DNA of 64,000 nucleotides from Deinococcus aerolatus (GTDB lineage Bacteria > Deinococcota > Deinococci > Deinococcales > Deinococcaceae), in NCBI RefSeq assembly GCF_014647055.1, contig NZ_BMOL01000006.1, forward strand, positions 1 through 64,000, given 5' to 3'. Positions within the stretch are counted from its first letter, which is position 1, and each line of letters begins with the position of its first letter. Under the pieces are notes generated by a model, which worked only from the letters and a program-made list of their open reading frames with translations, was not told the origin of the DNA and did no database searches. Below, one piece after another: positions 9,721-18,958 of the stretch. A program made the position numbers and the translations under genes.

Positions 9721-10634
9721 ACGCGCCGCCGCAACAGGTTCACGCCGATGGCCACGGCCGCCACCACGACCAGCAGCAGCGTGAGCAGCGCGGCGGTGTA
9801 GCCGACCCGCAGGAACTCGAAGCCGGTGTGATACGCGTAGACGTTGAGCGTCTCGCTGGCGCTGCCCGGCCCGCCCTGGGTCATCACCTCGATGATGTCA
9901 AAGGTCTTGAGGGCGTCGATCAGGCGGATGGTCAGCGCGGCGAACAGCGCGGGCTGCAGCAGCGGCCAGGTGATGTAGCGGAAGGCCTGCCAGCTGCTCG
10001 CGCCGTCAATGCGCGCGGCCTCAAAGGGATCGTCGGGCATGGTCTGCAGCCCGGCCAGCAGGATCAGCGCCACCAGCGGCGTCCACTGCCACACGTCGAC
10101 CAGGGCCAGCGCGGGAATCACCAGCGCGGGGTCAGCCAGCCACAGGCTGCGTTCCAGCCCGAGCGTCTGAAGAAAGTAGTTCAGCACGCCGAGGTTGGGG
10201 TCCATCATCAGCGCCCAGATCAGGGCGACCGCCACGGGCGTGCTGATCATGGGCAGCAGCACGGCGGCGCGCACCAGCCCCTGCGCGCGCATGTGGCGGT
10301 TAAGCAGCACCGCGAGGCCGAGGCCCAGCAGCATCTGCGCGGGCACCGCGATCAGGGTGAACTTCATCATCAGCCAGGTCGCGTTCCAGAAGCGCGGGTC
10401 ACTGAAGGCCTGCGTGAAGTTGCCCAGGCCCACGAAGCTGCTGGGCAGGGCGTCGCTGACCGAGCGTTCCTGGGTGCTCAGGATCAGGTTGAACACCAGC
10501 GGCAGGATCGTCAGCGCGAACAGCACGATCAGGGTAGGCAGCGGAAACACCCAGCGGATGTTCCGGTCCAGCCAGGAGGAAAAGCCTCCTCCTGGCCGCG
10601 GCTGCCCCCGGGTGTGGGTGGGGGCGGAGGTCAC
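9717..10634 (-). CDS. Sugar ABC transporter permease, MalF/UgpA type
   Basis: A 305-residue permease with a first helix VFPLPTLIVLFALTILPLVF and about six transmembrane segments. The EAA loop reads FEAARIDGASSWQAFRYI, close to CUT1 consensus. It overlaps the MalG-like gene by four bases and lies four bases after the binding-protein stop, so the three importer genes are co-translated. Confidence 0.92.
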   Translation of the reverse strand: MTSAPTHTRGQPRPGGGFSSWLDRNIRWVFPLPTLIVLFALTILPLVFNLILSTQERSVSDALPSSFVGLGNFTQAFSDPRFWNATWLMMKFTLIAVPAQMLLGLGLAVLLNRHMRAQGLVRAAVLLPMISTPVAVALIWALMMDPNLGVLNYFLQTLGLERSLWLADPALVIPALALVDVWQWTPLVALILLAGLQTMPDDPFEAARIDGASSWQAFRYITWPLLQPALFAALTIRLIDALKTFDIIEVMTQGGPGSASETLNVYAYHTGFEFLRVGYTAALLTLLLVVVAAVAIGVNLLRRRV

Positions 10635-10638
10635 GGAG

Positions 10639-11925
10639 TTACTTTTCCTTGCTGATGATGGTGTTGACGGTCTGCTCGGCCCGCTTCAGCAGGTCAGCGG
10701 TGTTGCCGCCCTGCAGGATGCTGACGATGGCCTGTCCCAGCGCGTCGCGGACCTCGCCCACCTGGCTGACCGGGGGGTTCCACAGCGGGTTGGCGCTGGC
10801 CAGCTGGCTGAGGTGCGCCTGGGTCCACTCGGGGCTGGTCTCCTGCTTCTTGAAGGTCGGGTCATTCCACACGCTGCGGCGCACGGCCGGCACGTCCTGG
10901 AGCAGCACCCGCAGCTGGTTTTCACGGTTGGTGGCCCACTGGGTGAACAGCCACGCGGCCTGCTTGTTCTTGCTGCCCTTGCTGATGCTCAGCGCCCAGG
11001 TGGTCACGTAGGGTTTGCGGCCCGCGGGACCGGCCGGGAACGGCGCGTAGCCCACCTTGCCGGCCACCGTGCTGCTCTTGGGGTCGTCGACGATGCTGCG
11101 GAACAGCGAGGCGTCGGTGAACATCGCCACCTTGCCCTGCGCGAAGAGGTTGGTGACTTCCGGCCAGCTCATGGTCACGGCGGCGGGCGGACCGTAGTTG
11201 CGCAGCAGGCCGGTGTACATGTTCATGGCCTGGATGAACTTGGGATCCGTGAAGTTGGCCTGTCCGTCCCTGGTCAGCCAGCTGCTGCCGTAGGAGAACA
11301 TGTACGGGCTGAACTGGCTGGTGGCCGACGCGCCCTTGCCGCGCAGGGCGATGCCCGCGACTCCATCTTTGCCGTTCAGCGCCTTGGCCGCCGCCTCAAG
11401 CTGGGTCAGCGTCTTGGGCACGGCGATCTTGTACTTGGCCAGCAGGTCCTTGCGGTAGAACAGCATCGGCGTTTCGGTCTGGATCGGGATGCCGGTCATG
11501 ATGCCGTTGTATTCCGTGGACCTCACGACCGAGGGGTAGAAGTCCGAAAAGCCCCAGTTGCCGGCGGTCAGGGTCTTGTTGACGGTGTACGGCTTCATGT
11601 CCTCGACCCAGCCGCTGCGGGCGTAGAGCAGCCCTTCCTGGCCGGGCGAGAGCATGAACGCGTCGAGGTTCTGGCCCCCGGTGGACAGTTCCACCAGAAC
11701 CTTCTGACGGAACTGCGCTTCGGGGTAGGTTTCCACGGCCAGCTTGATACCGGTGAGTTTCTCGAACTCCGGAAAGTAAGGCTGGACCGCGGTGGTCCAC
11801 GGATGCTGGTTGAGCAGCACGCGGAGGGTGGTGCCCTTGTAGGCGTCCCAATTGACGGTCTGGGCCTGGGCGGGGGCGGTGGCCAGCAGGCCGGTCAGGG
11901 TGAAAAGGACAGTCAGGTTACGCAT
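10639..11925 (-). CDS. Extracellular sugar-binding protein of ABC importer
   Basis: A 428-residue family 1 solute-binding protein. The Sec signal peptide is [20 protein letters not shown] with a cleavage site after AQA. The mature part has features of carbohydrate binders: [11 protein letters not shown] near the start, [12 protein letters not shown], and [16 protein letters not shown] at residues near 335. It is the first importer gene after the RpiR gene (31-base gap). From context the ligand is an aldonate, uronate or an oligosaccharide yielding one; the sequence alone does not show which. Confidence 0.9.
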   Translation of the reverse strand: MRNLTVLFTLTGLLATAPAQAQTVNWDAYKGTTLRVLLNQHPWTTAVQPYFPEFEKLTGIKLAVETYPEAQFRQKVLVELSTGGQNLDAFMLSPGQEGLLYARSGWVEDMKPYTVNKTLTAGNWGFSDFYPSVVRSTEYNGIMTGIPIQTETPMLFYRKDLLAKYKIAVPKTLTQLEAAAKALNGKDGVAGIALRGKGASATSQFSPYMFSYGSSWLTRDGQANFTDPKFIQAMNMYTGLLRNYGPPAAVTMSWPEVTNLFAQGKVAMFTDASLFRSIVDDPKSSTVAGKVGYAPFPAGPAGRKPYVTTWALSISKGSKNKQAAWLFTQWATNRENQLRVLLQDVPAVRRSVWNDPTFKKQETSPEWTQAHLSQLASANPLWNPPVSQVGEVRDALGQAIVSILQGGNTADLLKRAEQTVNTIISKEK

Positions 11926-11955
11926 CGTGGGCTCCTTGGGCAGGCGAGAGAGGGT

Positions 11956-12828
11956 TTACGGGGCGGGTTCGGCATGCAGGCCGCGCCGGGCCGCCGCCGC
12001 GCGGGAGAGCCGCTCGGACAGATAGGGGTCTTGCGAGACGTGCAGGCTGGTGAACAGGGCGTCGAGAATGGCGATCTGCGGGAGCTGGGCGGCCAGGCCT
12101 TCCGGGCGGTAGCGGTCTCCGGGTGCCGAGGCGCTCAGCGTGTGGTGCGCGCGCCGGCTCAGGGGCGTGCGGCCCAGGCCGGTCAGCGCCACCACCGTGG
12201 CGCCGGCCTGCCGGGCCAGCCGCGCGGCCTGGACGACGCGGGCGGTTTCGCCGCTGAATGACACGGCGATCAACACGTCCGTGGGTTCCAGCAGCGAGCA
12301 GGTGGTCAGGAACGTGCCGGGGTCGGTGGTGGCCCGGCAGGACAGCCCCAGCCGCAGGCCCCGGTGCTGCCCGTGGCCGGCGACCACGCCGCTGCCCCCA
12401 ATGCCGATCAGCTCGACGTGCCGGGCGAGGGTCATGGCCTGCACCACGGCGCTGACGGCTTCGAGGCTCAGGTGCTCGAGCGTGTCGCCCAGCGCGGTGG
12501 CGGCCGAGTCGAACACCTTGCGCACCACCGTGACCGAAGCGTCATGGGGTTCCACCGCCAGATCGGCTTTGCGGCTGACGGCCAGCGCCCGCGAGAGCTG
12601 AAGCTTGAATTCCTGATACCCACCGAATCCCAGGTGTTGCACCAGCCGGACCACGGTCGCGTCACTGGTTCCCGCCGCCTCGCTGAGTTCGGCGATGGTC
12701 AGCGACAAGAAGCGCTCAGGGTTGGCCAGGATCTGGTCGATGACCCGGACGGTCGCCGCGCCCTGCTCGTCGCGGAGCAGGTGCAGTCGGCGCAGAACCG
12801 GGGCAAGGTGGGCAGGGGGAAGAGCCAT
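11956..12828 (-). CDS. RpiR-family transcriptional regulator of the aldonate operon
   Basis: A 290-residue regulator with an N-terminal HTH ([20 protein letters not shown], then [13 protein letters not shown]) and a C-terminal SIS sugar-phosphate domain ([40 protein letters not shown]). The frame is open about 54 codons further upstream, but that part is not protein-like; ATG 12828 gives the family length. It is the first gene of the minus-strand operon and probably responds to KDPG, KDG or 6-phosphogluconate, controlling its own operon. Confidence 0.88.
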   Translation of the reverse strand: MALPPAHLAPVLRRLHLLRDEQGAATVRVIDQILANPERFLSLTIAELSEAAGTSDATVVRLVQHLGFGGYQEFKLQLSRALAVSRKADLAVEPHDASVTVVRKVFDSAATALGDTLEHLSLEAVSAVVQAMTLARHVELIGIGGSGVVAGHGQHRGLRLGLSCRATTDPGTFLTTCSLLEPTDVLIAVSFSGETARVVQAARLARQAGATVVALTGLGRTPLSRRAHHTLSASAPGDRYRPEGLAAQLPQIAILDALFTSLHVSQDPYLSERLSRAAAARRGLHAEPAP

Positions 12829-13352
12829 CAGGAGACACCGCCAGAGATTGAAGGGGAGAGACACGCTGGGTTGTGGAGACCACCATGAATCTAACAGGAT
12901 CTTTCGCATCTGGAAAGCGCAACATCGCGTTTTCTTTCGCTTCATGCTTAGTCGTTTCCAAGGACTGGACGTCGGCACAGGACCTACCACCCAAATCTGC
13001 CGTTTCCATGAGGCTTTAGCAGAGGACGGAGCAAAAGAGGCGAAATAATATTTCGTTTCCTAGAGAACCGACTAGAAATTTCACTTGACTTTCTGGTGTC
13101 TATAGATGAGGTAAGCCACGGTCACCGGATAGACAGGCCATAGCCATGACCGGTGGTGGCCTGAGTGGTCCGTGCCCTCTCAAAAGCTTGCCCCTACCGA
13201 TGTGCTGCTTTTAGACCGCCCGTGTTGTCAATCTGGTTGGAATGGCCAGGGCAGTCTCCCCTCGCGCCTCAGCCTGAAGCTCGTCCCAGACTGCTGCCGG
13301 CCGCTTTGCACGTGAACGCTGGCACTGGCCCGCCTTTACTAACTCGGCGCGG
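12829..13352. other. Leader and regulatory region upstream of the RpiR operon
   Basis: No gene is seen. The stretch is poorer in GC than its surroundings around 12900-13110 and contains several GAAA/TTTC inverted motifs, consistent with the operator and promoter zone of the minus-strand operon. The remainder towards 13352 shows nothing I recognise. Confidence 0.5.
13041..13055. promoter_or_regulatory. Candidate RpiR operator, 15-bp palindrome
   Basis: CGAAATAATATTTCG is a perfect palindrome about a central A. It lies in the AT-richer zone upstream of the RpiR gene; on the minus strand it contains TATTAT, a possible -10 box. A weaker CTTTC/GAAAG pair lies at 12901-12917. RpiR regulators often bind GAAA-TTTC type inverted repeats, so this is the first place to look for autoregulation. 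Confidence 0.45.
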
Positions 13353-14198
13353 CTACCGCTGGCCTCCAGCCTCTGGGGGCGGCACGACGAAACACGCACG
13401 GATCACCCCCAGAAGCTCATTTGCCGCGTCCTGCTCCCCTGCGTGTCTCAGCAACGAGTAGGCCGGCAGCGCGTACTCCAACAGGCCGGTCTCGAGAAGC
13501 TGCCGGGCCAGCGCTGCCGGCGCGGAGTCTTCCCCGTCCGTACGCTCGGGGAAGACCACATGCGACACGGCGCCGCGGTACAGCAGTTTCCCGGCGCCAT
13601 CACGAATATCCATGTGGTCCGCGCGCTGCAGCGCGGCCGTCGGCACCGTGAAGTCCGCGCCGGGTGCCGCCTTTTCGGCACGGTACAGACGCCCGTTGAT
13701 CCCGCTGGTCACCTCCAGCGCGTTCGGGTACGGACGGGAAGTCAAGGGAACAGCCAGCGTCTCTAGGAGATAGGTGTTGGGCAGCGCCACGCCCGGGGTG
13801 GGGTCACCGCAGCGGTCCTCCCCGCGGGACTCGGCATTCACGGTGCCGGCCTTGCGGCTGGACGGCACCCAGGAGGCGGCCAGCGACCGCAGACTGGAGA
13901 CCAGAGAACGCGGCGCAGGCATCTGATAGCACTGTCCGGCAGTCAGCAGGCGCCGCACCCCGCCTTCAGAGACGGTGGCCGAACCTGTGGCGACGCACGC
14001 CTGGATGCCGGGCACAAGCTCACGCTGCTGGGGACCGTTGACCGGTACGCCACCCGGTTGAAGGGTTGCCACCGCGCCGGCCGGCAGCGTGAGCAGGGGT
14101 GGGGGAGCGGCGGCGGCCGTGCCGCACAGCAGCGCCGGCACGGTCAGGCTGAGCAGGAACAGGCGGCGCCGAATGTCGGAGGAAAACGGTGTGGACAT
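13353..14198 (-). CDS. Exported FecR-like protein of the CHASE2/CHAT locus
   Basis: The start is ATG 14198, with AAGGAG eight bases upstream; an in-frame GTG nine bases earlier is less well placed. The 281-residue product has a signal peptide (RRRLFLLSLTVPALLCGTAA, cleavage near AAA). Residues about 30-100 (GAVATLQPGG, CVATGSATVSEGGVRRLLTAG) look like a FecR-type beta domain, and the C-terminus is helical (LLETGLLEYALPAYSLLRHA), similar to a single TPR-like hairpin. It follows the CHASE2 gene by 31 bases and is presumably co-transcribed. I infer an envelope partner of CHASE2 and CHAT proteins; the exact family is not recognised. Confidence 0.6.
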   Translation of the reverse strand: MSTPFSSDIRRRLFLLSLTVPALLCGTAAAAPPPLLTLPAGAVATLQPGGVPVNGPQQRELVPGIQACVATGSATVSEGGVRRLLTAGQCYQMPAPRSLVSSLRSLAASWVPSSRKAGTVNAESRGEDRCGDPTPGVALPNTYLLETLAVPLTSRPYPNALEVTSGINGRLYRAEKAAPGADFTVPTAALQRADHMDIRDGAGKLLYRGAVSHVVFPERTDGEDSAPAALARQLLETGLLEYALPAYSLLRHAGEQDAANELLGVIRACFVVPPPEAGGQR

Positions 14199-14229
14199 GG
14201 CAGGCACTCCTTACAGGCAGGGACGTCGG

Positions 14230-15558
14230 TCAATTCAGCAGTTTGGTCATCTTGAGGGTCTTGGTGGCGAGCTGGTTGAAGCGCCGGCCGAGTGCCAGCC
14301 GGGCGAGTTCCAGGCTGACGATGGGCAGCGCGAAGTCGAGGAAGCGTCCAGCGTAGCGGTAGGCCACAAACGCCGCGGCGAACAGCAGCCCCCACAAGAT
14401 GGGATGCTCGAAGACGTCCCTGAGCGTGCGCCGCACGCCCAGCCGGGCGAGTCCGCGGGCGAGCCGCTCACTCAACAGGGGTGCGGTCACGATCGCCAGC
14501 AGCATGGCCGTGAAGGCCAGCAGCGAGGACGCCAGGGGTGGCAGTGGAATCACCGGATGCCGGTAGGCCAGCAGGGTCATCAGGGCGTTGAGATGCAGTT
14601 CCACGCCGGGAAGCGTCCCCACCGCGCTGCCGTGCATGTCCATATTGTTGGCGTCCGTGCGGCCGATCACCACTAGGGCGCCGGGATCCAGCGTGGTGCC
14701 GGGTTGCGTGAGCACCTCCCGGGCCGAGATCACGCTGAGACCCGGCCACGTGGACGTCCGTGTCCCGGGCGCCGGCACCTCGTGAAAGACGATGGGCTCG
14801 CCGTACAGCGCCGTGCGGTAGACGTTCTGAGGAGGCAGGCTGGCACGCTGGGCGTCCGGACAGCGAAAACCGCCGGACTGGGCTGCGAGAAACAGCGCTT
14901 CAGACACTGGATACGGGCCCCCGGCCCAGCGGCGGGGCACGCGGCGCACCGTGTCACCGCTGTCGGTGATGACCGCCGGCGTGACCCAGCAGGCGGCGCC
15001 GAGGGTGGAGAGCGGCTCGCCGAACACCGCCGGCTGGGGCAGCAGCACGGGGAACTCCTGGGGGGTGCGCAGCACGCTCAGCAACGCCTCATCGCCAGGT
15101 GACCGGGGAAAGCGGGCCTGGCCGGTGCGGCCGAGCTCCGGTTCCTGACTGGGGGCGCTGAGGTTGAGATCCACGTAGACGGCGCGCGGCTGCGTCGCGG
15201 CGACGCGGCCCAGCAACTCGGCGAGCAGTCTCCGGTGAAACAGGTAGGGGCTGATGTCTGCGGCCTGCACCGTGGCATCGTCGATGTCGACGAACACCAC
15301 CGGCGGTGTGCCAGGCGGCGGGACAACGGGGCCGGCAAAATGGTACTCGAGGGACGCGAGCGCGTCGTAGGCCTGATCCTGGGCGTCGGACAGGGTATCG
15401 GAGAACCAGCCCAGTCGCCCCTCCGCCGCCGCCCACGACAGAAACAGGAAGATGACCACCGCCAGAGCACTTTCCCGCAGCGCCTGCGCCCAGGTGCGCT
15501 GGGGCTCAGGCGCCTCTGCGGTTTCCGACGTCGGGGCGTCTGCCTCCGGCCCTTTCAC
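14230..15558 (-). CDS. CHASE2-domain membrane sensor without an output domain
   Basis: A 442-residue protein from a GTG start. One helix (ALAVVIFLFLSWAAAEG) precedes a periplasmic CHASE2 domain, recognisable by DAQDQAYDALASL, VFVDIDDATV and the run ending ISAREVL...LVVIGRTDANNMD. Three or so hydrophobic segments follow at the C-terminus (LAFTAMLLAIVTAPLL; LLFAAAFVAYRYAG; FALPIVSLELARLAL). CHASE2 proteins usually continue into a cyclase, kinase or GGDEF domain; here none follows, so the signal must pass to another protein. It lies back to back with the CHAT gene across 270 bases. Confidence 0.82.
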   Translation of the reverse strand: MKGPEADAPTSETAEAPEPQRTWAQALRESALAVVIFLFLSWAAAEGRLGWFSDTLSDAQDQAYDALASLEYHFAGPVVPPPGTPPVVFVDIDDATVQAADISPYLFHRRLLAELLGRVAATQPRAVYVDLNLSAPSQEPELGRTGQARFPRSPGDEALLSVLRTPQEFPVLLPQPAVFGEPLSTLGAACWVTPAVITDSGDTVRRVPRRWAGGPYPVSEALFLAAQSGGFRCPDAQRASLPPQNVYRTALYGEPIVFHEVPAPGTRTSTWPGLSVISAREVLTQPGTTLDPGALVVIGRTDANNMDMHGSAVGTLPGVELHLNALMTLLAYRHPVIPLPPLASSLLAFTAMLLAIVTAPLLSERLARGLARLGVRRTLRDVFEHPILWGLLFAAAFVAYRYAGRFLDFALPIVSLELARLALGRRFNQLATKTLKMTKLLN

Positions 15559-15812
15559 GGGATGGCCTGCAGGGCTACCGGCCGCGCGGCATCGTGAGCC
15601 GTCATCTCGGGCGGCCCGCTGGAAATCCGGTGGCCTCTGGCGGGCAAGGTCTGGCCCCCCCGCTGTGGGGACGTCGTCTGAACGCGGTCACCGGCACGCT
15701 CCACCCCTGCGGAATGCTTGCTGGGGTCGTGGGCAGGAAGCTTGGGCGAGGGGAGTGGACTATGCACACGCAGATGGGCCCTCCACAGGTCGTGGTTTTA
15801 AAGTGAGAGTGG

Positions 15813-15828
15813 TATTAGGATAGCGGGT
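15813..15828 (+). promoter_or_regulatory. -10 box for a leaderless CHAT transcript
   Basis: TAGGAT (15816-15821) is followed by seven bases and then the CHAT ATG. This TANNNT-N7-ATG arrangement is typical of leaderless genes in Deinococcus. No ribosome-binding site is visible. The -35 region is weak. Confidence 0.5.
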
Positions 15829-18414
15829 ATGTTCCCCCTCCACAAAGCGACCTGCACCGGTTCGGGGCACGGCTCCAACACGGGGAGGGCCGCCCAGCAG
15901 GAGGGGACCTGGTGGCGCTGGCGGCGGCCCCGCCCGGCTGCCGTGCCGCGCCTGGCCTCGTTCTGCGGACATCTGGTAACGGCGCTGCTGTGCATGGGTC
16001 CATGGTCGGCGGCCGGGGCAGCCACACCTGCTGCTCCTGTCCAGGTCAGCCCGGTGACGGCATCCGACGTGACGCTCGAAGCGCAGGGTCTGCAGTTGCT
16101 GAACGGCAACCGGCTGACAGAGGCGCTCGCGGCGTTTCAGGCCGCGCTGCCGCTGCGGCTGGCCCGTCTGGGCGCTGACGCGGCCGAGACCGCCGCACTC
16201 CTCGGTCATCTGGGCGAAACGCAGTACCACCTCGGTCAGACCGCCATGGCCCTCGTGACCTTCCAGCAGATCCTTGCCGCCGTGGAAGGCCGGGAAGGCG
16301 GGGGCACACCTGCAGCCGCCGTGGCCCTGGCCAGCGTGGGTTTGTTGCAGCTGGAGCTGGAGCAGTGGGCCGGGGCCCGGACGACCCTCACCACCGCCCT
16401 CGCCCATCTGGACGCGTTGAATCCCACGGGCACAGTCGATACCGGCGTGGTGCTGTTCGGGCTGGGTCGTCTGGCCGTCCGACAGGGCGATGATGTCGGG
16501 GCGCTGGGTTTCCTGCGGCGGGCCCTGCCGCTGTATGAAGCGGCCCTCGGCCCAGACGCGCCGGAAATAGCCGCTGTGCAGGAGACGCTGGGATTCACCG
16601 AACTGCGTCAGCAGCTCATCCTTCCGGCCCGCCAGCACCTGGGTGAGGCGCTGGCGACCGTCCAGCGCCGCTACGGTCAGGACGCGCCGGCCGTCGGCCG
16701 CCTCGCCGGCGCCCTGGCCCTGGCCTACACCGACGCTCCGCCAGGCCTTCAGGACCACGGCAGGGCGATGACCTACCACCGGCTGTTTGCCCAGGCCTTC
16801 TTCGCGGCGCAGCTGGCGGCCTTTCGCAATCTCGACAGCGCCGCGAAGGTGCAGTTCAACGCCCTGGCCCGTGACCAGTTCACGCGTTACTTCGAGGCGG
16901 TTTTCATCGAGCGCATGGTGGACGAGGCGGGAAGTCGCCCGGTGGTCCGCGCCGCTTTCGAGAGCTGGCTCACGTTCAAGGGCTCGGCCTCCGCCCTGGA
17001 AAATGGCCTCTCGGCCCTGCTGTCGCGGTCCGATCCTGCGCTGCGTGCCCGGATCCGCAGCTACCTCGATCTGCGCGGCGAACTGGCCACCCTGTCCACG
17101 GCGCCGCCCCTCACGGTGCAGGACGCTGCGCGCACGGCGGTCCGGCTGGCCGAGCTGCGTGCGCGGCTTACGGCGCTGGAACAGTCGCTCTCGGGCGAAC
17201 TCGGCCGCTTCCAGGACGTCTTGCTGGCGGGCCGCATCACGCTCGACCAGTTGCAGGGTGTCCTGCGGCGCGGCGAGGTCTATCTGGACTACGTCTGGAC
17301 GGATACCAATGTGTTCGCCTATGCCTACACCTGGGATGGGCGCTTCGAGGTGCAGTGGCTGCCGCTAATGGGGAAGGTGGCGGCCACCTACGAGGCGCTG
17401 CGGCGCGGCGCCGAGGCTGGCCTGAGCGAGGACGCGCTGCGCCCCCAGGCCACCTTCCTGTACGACATGCTGATCCGGCCCCTGTCCAGCACGTTCCAGG
17501 GGGCCACGTCCCTGATCGTGTCTCCGGACGGGCCACTCAACTTCTTGCCATTCGAACTGCTCTCGGATGGGCGGCACTCCCTGCTGGAGCGCTTTGCGCT
17601 GCGTTACGTCCCCAGCGGACGTGACCTGTTGAGGCTGCGCCGCCGGCCCGCTGTGGCCCCGACCAGCCCGGCCGCAGTGTTCGGCAACCCCGCGTACTGG
17701 GCGGTGCCCCAAGCCCAGACACCGCCGCCCCCAGAGACCACCGGACGTGGGGCGGTCTCTGGAGGTGGTGACCCAGCCGGCGAGACCGCCGCAACCCTCT
17801 CTGAGGTGTTGCGCGGCACGGTTTTCGCGGCGCTGCCAGGGACCGGGACCGAGGCGCAGACGGTGTCCGCACTGCTGGGAAACGACACGCGCGTCTTTCT
17901 GGGCGCGGACGCGAGTGACCTCCAGCTGTTCGGGTTGAGCTCGCCCCGTGTGCTTCACATCGGAACGCATGGCTTTTTTCTGCAGCAGGCCTGGGAGCGC
18001 CGCGCGCTGCCCAATCCCATGCTGCGCGCCGGTCTGGCGTTGGCCGGTGCCCAGACGGCAGTCAGCGAGGGCAGCGGCGAGGGCCTGCTCACGGGACTCC
18101 AACTTGCGGGACTGCATCTGGATGGTACGGACCTGGTGGTGCTGTCCGCGTGTGAGACGGGGCTGGGTGACGCCGTGGCCGGTGAGGGGGTGGCCGGCCT
18201 GAATCAGGCGTTTTTGACGGCCGGCGCGCAACGGATTGTGCTGAGTCAGTGGAAGGTGCCGGACACCCAGACGGCCGAGCTGATGGCGGCGTTCTACGCC
18301 CGGTACACACGCGGCACCGAGGCGGCCGAGGCCCTCAGGCAGGCCAAACTGACCATGAAGCGGCGGGGCCTGCCGCCCCGTGACTGGGCGGCCTTTCTTC
18401 TGAGCGGTGGCTAG
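15829..18414 (+). CDS. TPR-CHAT protein, caspase-like protease candidate
   Basis: An 861-residue protein. A basic N-terminus with a hydrophobic stretch (LASFCGHLVTALLCMGPW) suggests export or membrane anchoring. Residues about 80-330 form TPR-like helical pairs (ALAAFQAALPLRLARLG; ALGFLRRALPLYEAALG). The C-terminal CHAT domain spans roughly 470-861 with the caspase-type dyad His714 (HIGTHGFF) and Cys775 (LSACETGLGD). CHAT proteins are peptidases of the separase/caspase clan. The gene is divergent from the CHASE2 and FecR-like genes, which suggests an envelope-sensing proteolytic module. Substrate and physiological role are unknown. Confidence 0.87.
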   Translation: MFPLHKATCTGSGHGSNTGRAAQQEGTWWRWRRPRPAAVPRLASFCGHLVTALLCMGPWSAAGAATPAAPVQVSPVTASDVTLEAQGLQLLNGNRLTEALAAFQAALPLRLARLGADAAETAALLGHLGETQYHLGQTAMALVTFQQILAAVEGREGGGTPAAAVALASVGLLQLELEQWAGARTTLTTALAHLDALNPTGTVDTGVVLFGLGRLAVRQGDDVGALGFLRRALPLYEAALGPDAPEIAAVQETLGFTELRQQLILPARQHLGEALATVQRRYGQDAPAVGRLAGALALAYTDAPPGLQDHGRAMTYHRLFAQAFFAAQLAAFRNLDSAAKVQFNALARDQFTRYFEAVFIERMVDEAGSRPVVRAAFESWLTFKGSASALENGLSALLSRSDPALRARIRSYLDLRGELATLSTAPPLTVQDAARTAVRLAELRARLTALEQSLSGELGRFQDVLLAGRITLDQLQGVLRRGEVYLDYVWTDTNVFAYAYTWDGRFEVQWLPLMGKVAATYEALRRGAEAGLSEDALRPQATFLYDMLIRPLSSTFQGATSLIVSPDGPLNFLPFELLSDGRHSLLERFALRYVPSGRDLLRLRRRPAVAPTSPAAVFGNPAYWAVPQAQTPPPPETTGRGAVSGGGDPAGETAATLSEVLRGTVFAALPGTGTEAQTVSALLGNDTRVFLGADASDLQLFGLSSPRVLHIGTHGFFLQQAWERRALPNPMLRAGLALAGAQTAVSEGSGEGLLTGLQLAGLHLDGTDLVVLSACETGLGDAVAGEGVAGLNQAFLTAGAQRIVLSQWKVPDTQTAELMAAFYARYTRGTEAAEALRQAKLTMKRRGLPPRDWAAFLLSGG

Positions 18415-18830
18415 ACTTGAGTTGAAATGCGTTGGCCGGCAGCCGGGTAGCTGGGTGTCGCGTCCCTGAGCCGGTGGCAGCGATGTGCCGCTGTTGGTCG
18501 ACCATCGAACATCACTTCAGGAGAGAGTAGGCTCGTTTCCTCTCTTGAATGCCCTTTTCCTTGATGGGGGCTTCGTGGTGCATTGGTGTGTTGGATATGA
18601 ATCTCGGCGCTGGGGGCCTCAGGGAACGGACTATGTTTTTGTCGGCGATAACTCGGTGGAGGTCTCCTGTCGCTGCATGCTCGGCTCAATTGGATAGAGA
18701 GGGAAGAGCCGCTGGGGCGGTGGTGAACGGGTGTCCGGCGTCGTATCTGTGGGATGGCCCGGGCGAGGTTCTGCTAAAGGGCGATGCCGTGTCAGGGGAT
18801 TCGGACGCGCGTTAGATCGGCGTTATACGA

Positions 18831-18942
18831 CGTAAGATCCTCATACCCTATTATCTGTTTTCCATGCTTGAGCACGCGCACAAGCTGACGGGGTGGGGAA
18901 GAGGATTAGAAGGAATCAGTTGTAATCTTTTGTCGTATAACG
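18831..18942. repeat. Pair of inverted 11-bp repeats upstream of recombinase-like gene
   Basis: CGTTATACGAC at 18831-18841 is the exact reverse complement of GTCGTATAACG at 18932-18942. The right copy is also part of a small palindrome (GTCGT-ATA-ACGAC). They could be two binding sites for the downstream recombinase-like protein or a relic of a recombination site. Confidence 0.7.
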
Positions 18943-18945
18943 ACT

Positions 18946-18958
18946 GTTATAATCAGCC
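18946..18958 (+). promoter_or_regulatory. Extended -10 promoter, leaderless start
   Basis: TGTTATAAT carries the extended TGN motif plus a perfect TATAAT (18948-18953), five bases before the ATG. Transcription should begin at or next to the start codon. The right-hand GTCGTATAACG repeat lies immediately upstream, well placed for repression. Confidence 0.65.

Larger units (their letters stand above)
18415..18958. other. Intergenic region with inverted operator-like repeats
   Basis: About 540 bases without a supported gene. Its right-hand third holds two oppositely oriented copies of GTCGTATAACG and an extended -10 element next to the start of the recombinase-like gene. Confidence 0.55.

Noticed and set aside
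10195..12261. 688-residue plus-strand frame
   Set aside because: Antisense to the permease, binding-protein and RpiR genes, which carry signal peptide, EAA and SIS motifs.
13085..13106. TTGACT...TATAGA as a plus-strand promoter
   Set aside because: Only ten bases separate the two boxes.
13165..13461. 98-residue plus-strand frame
   Set aside because: No motif, and it runs into the convergent FecR-like gene.
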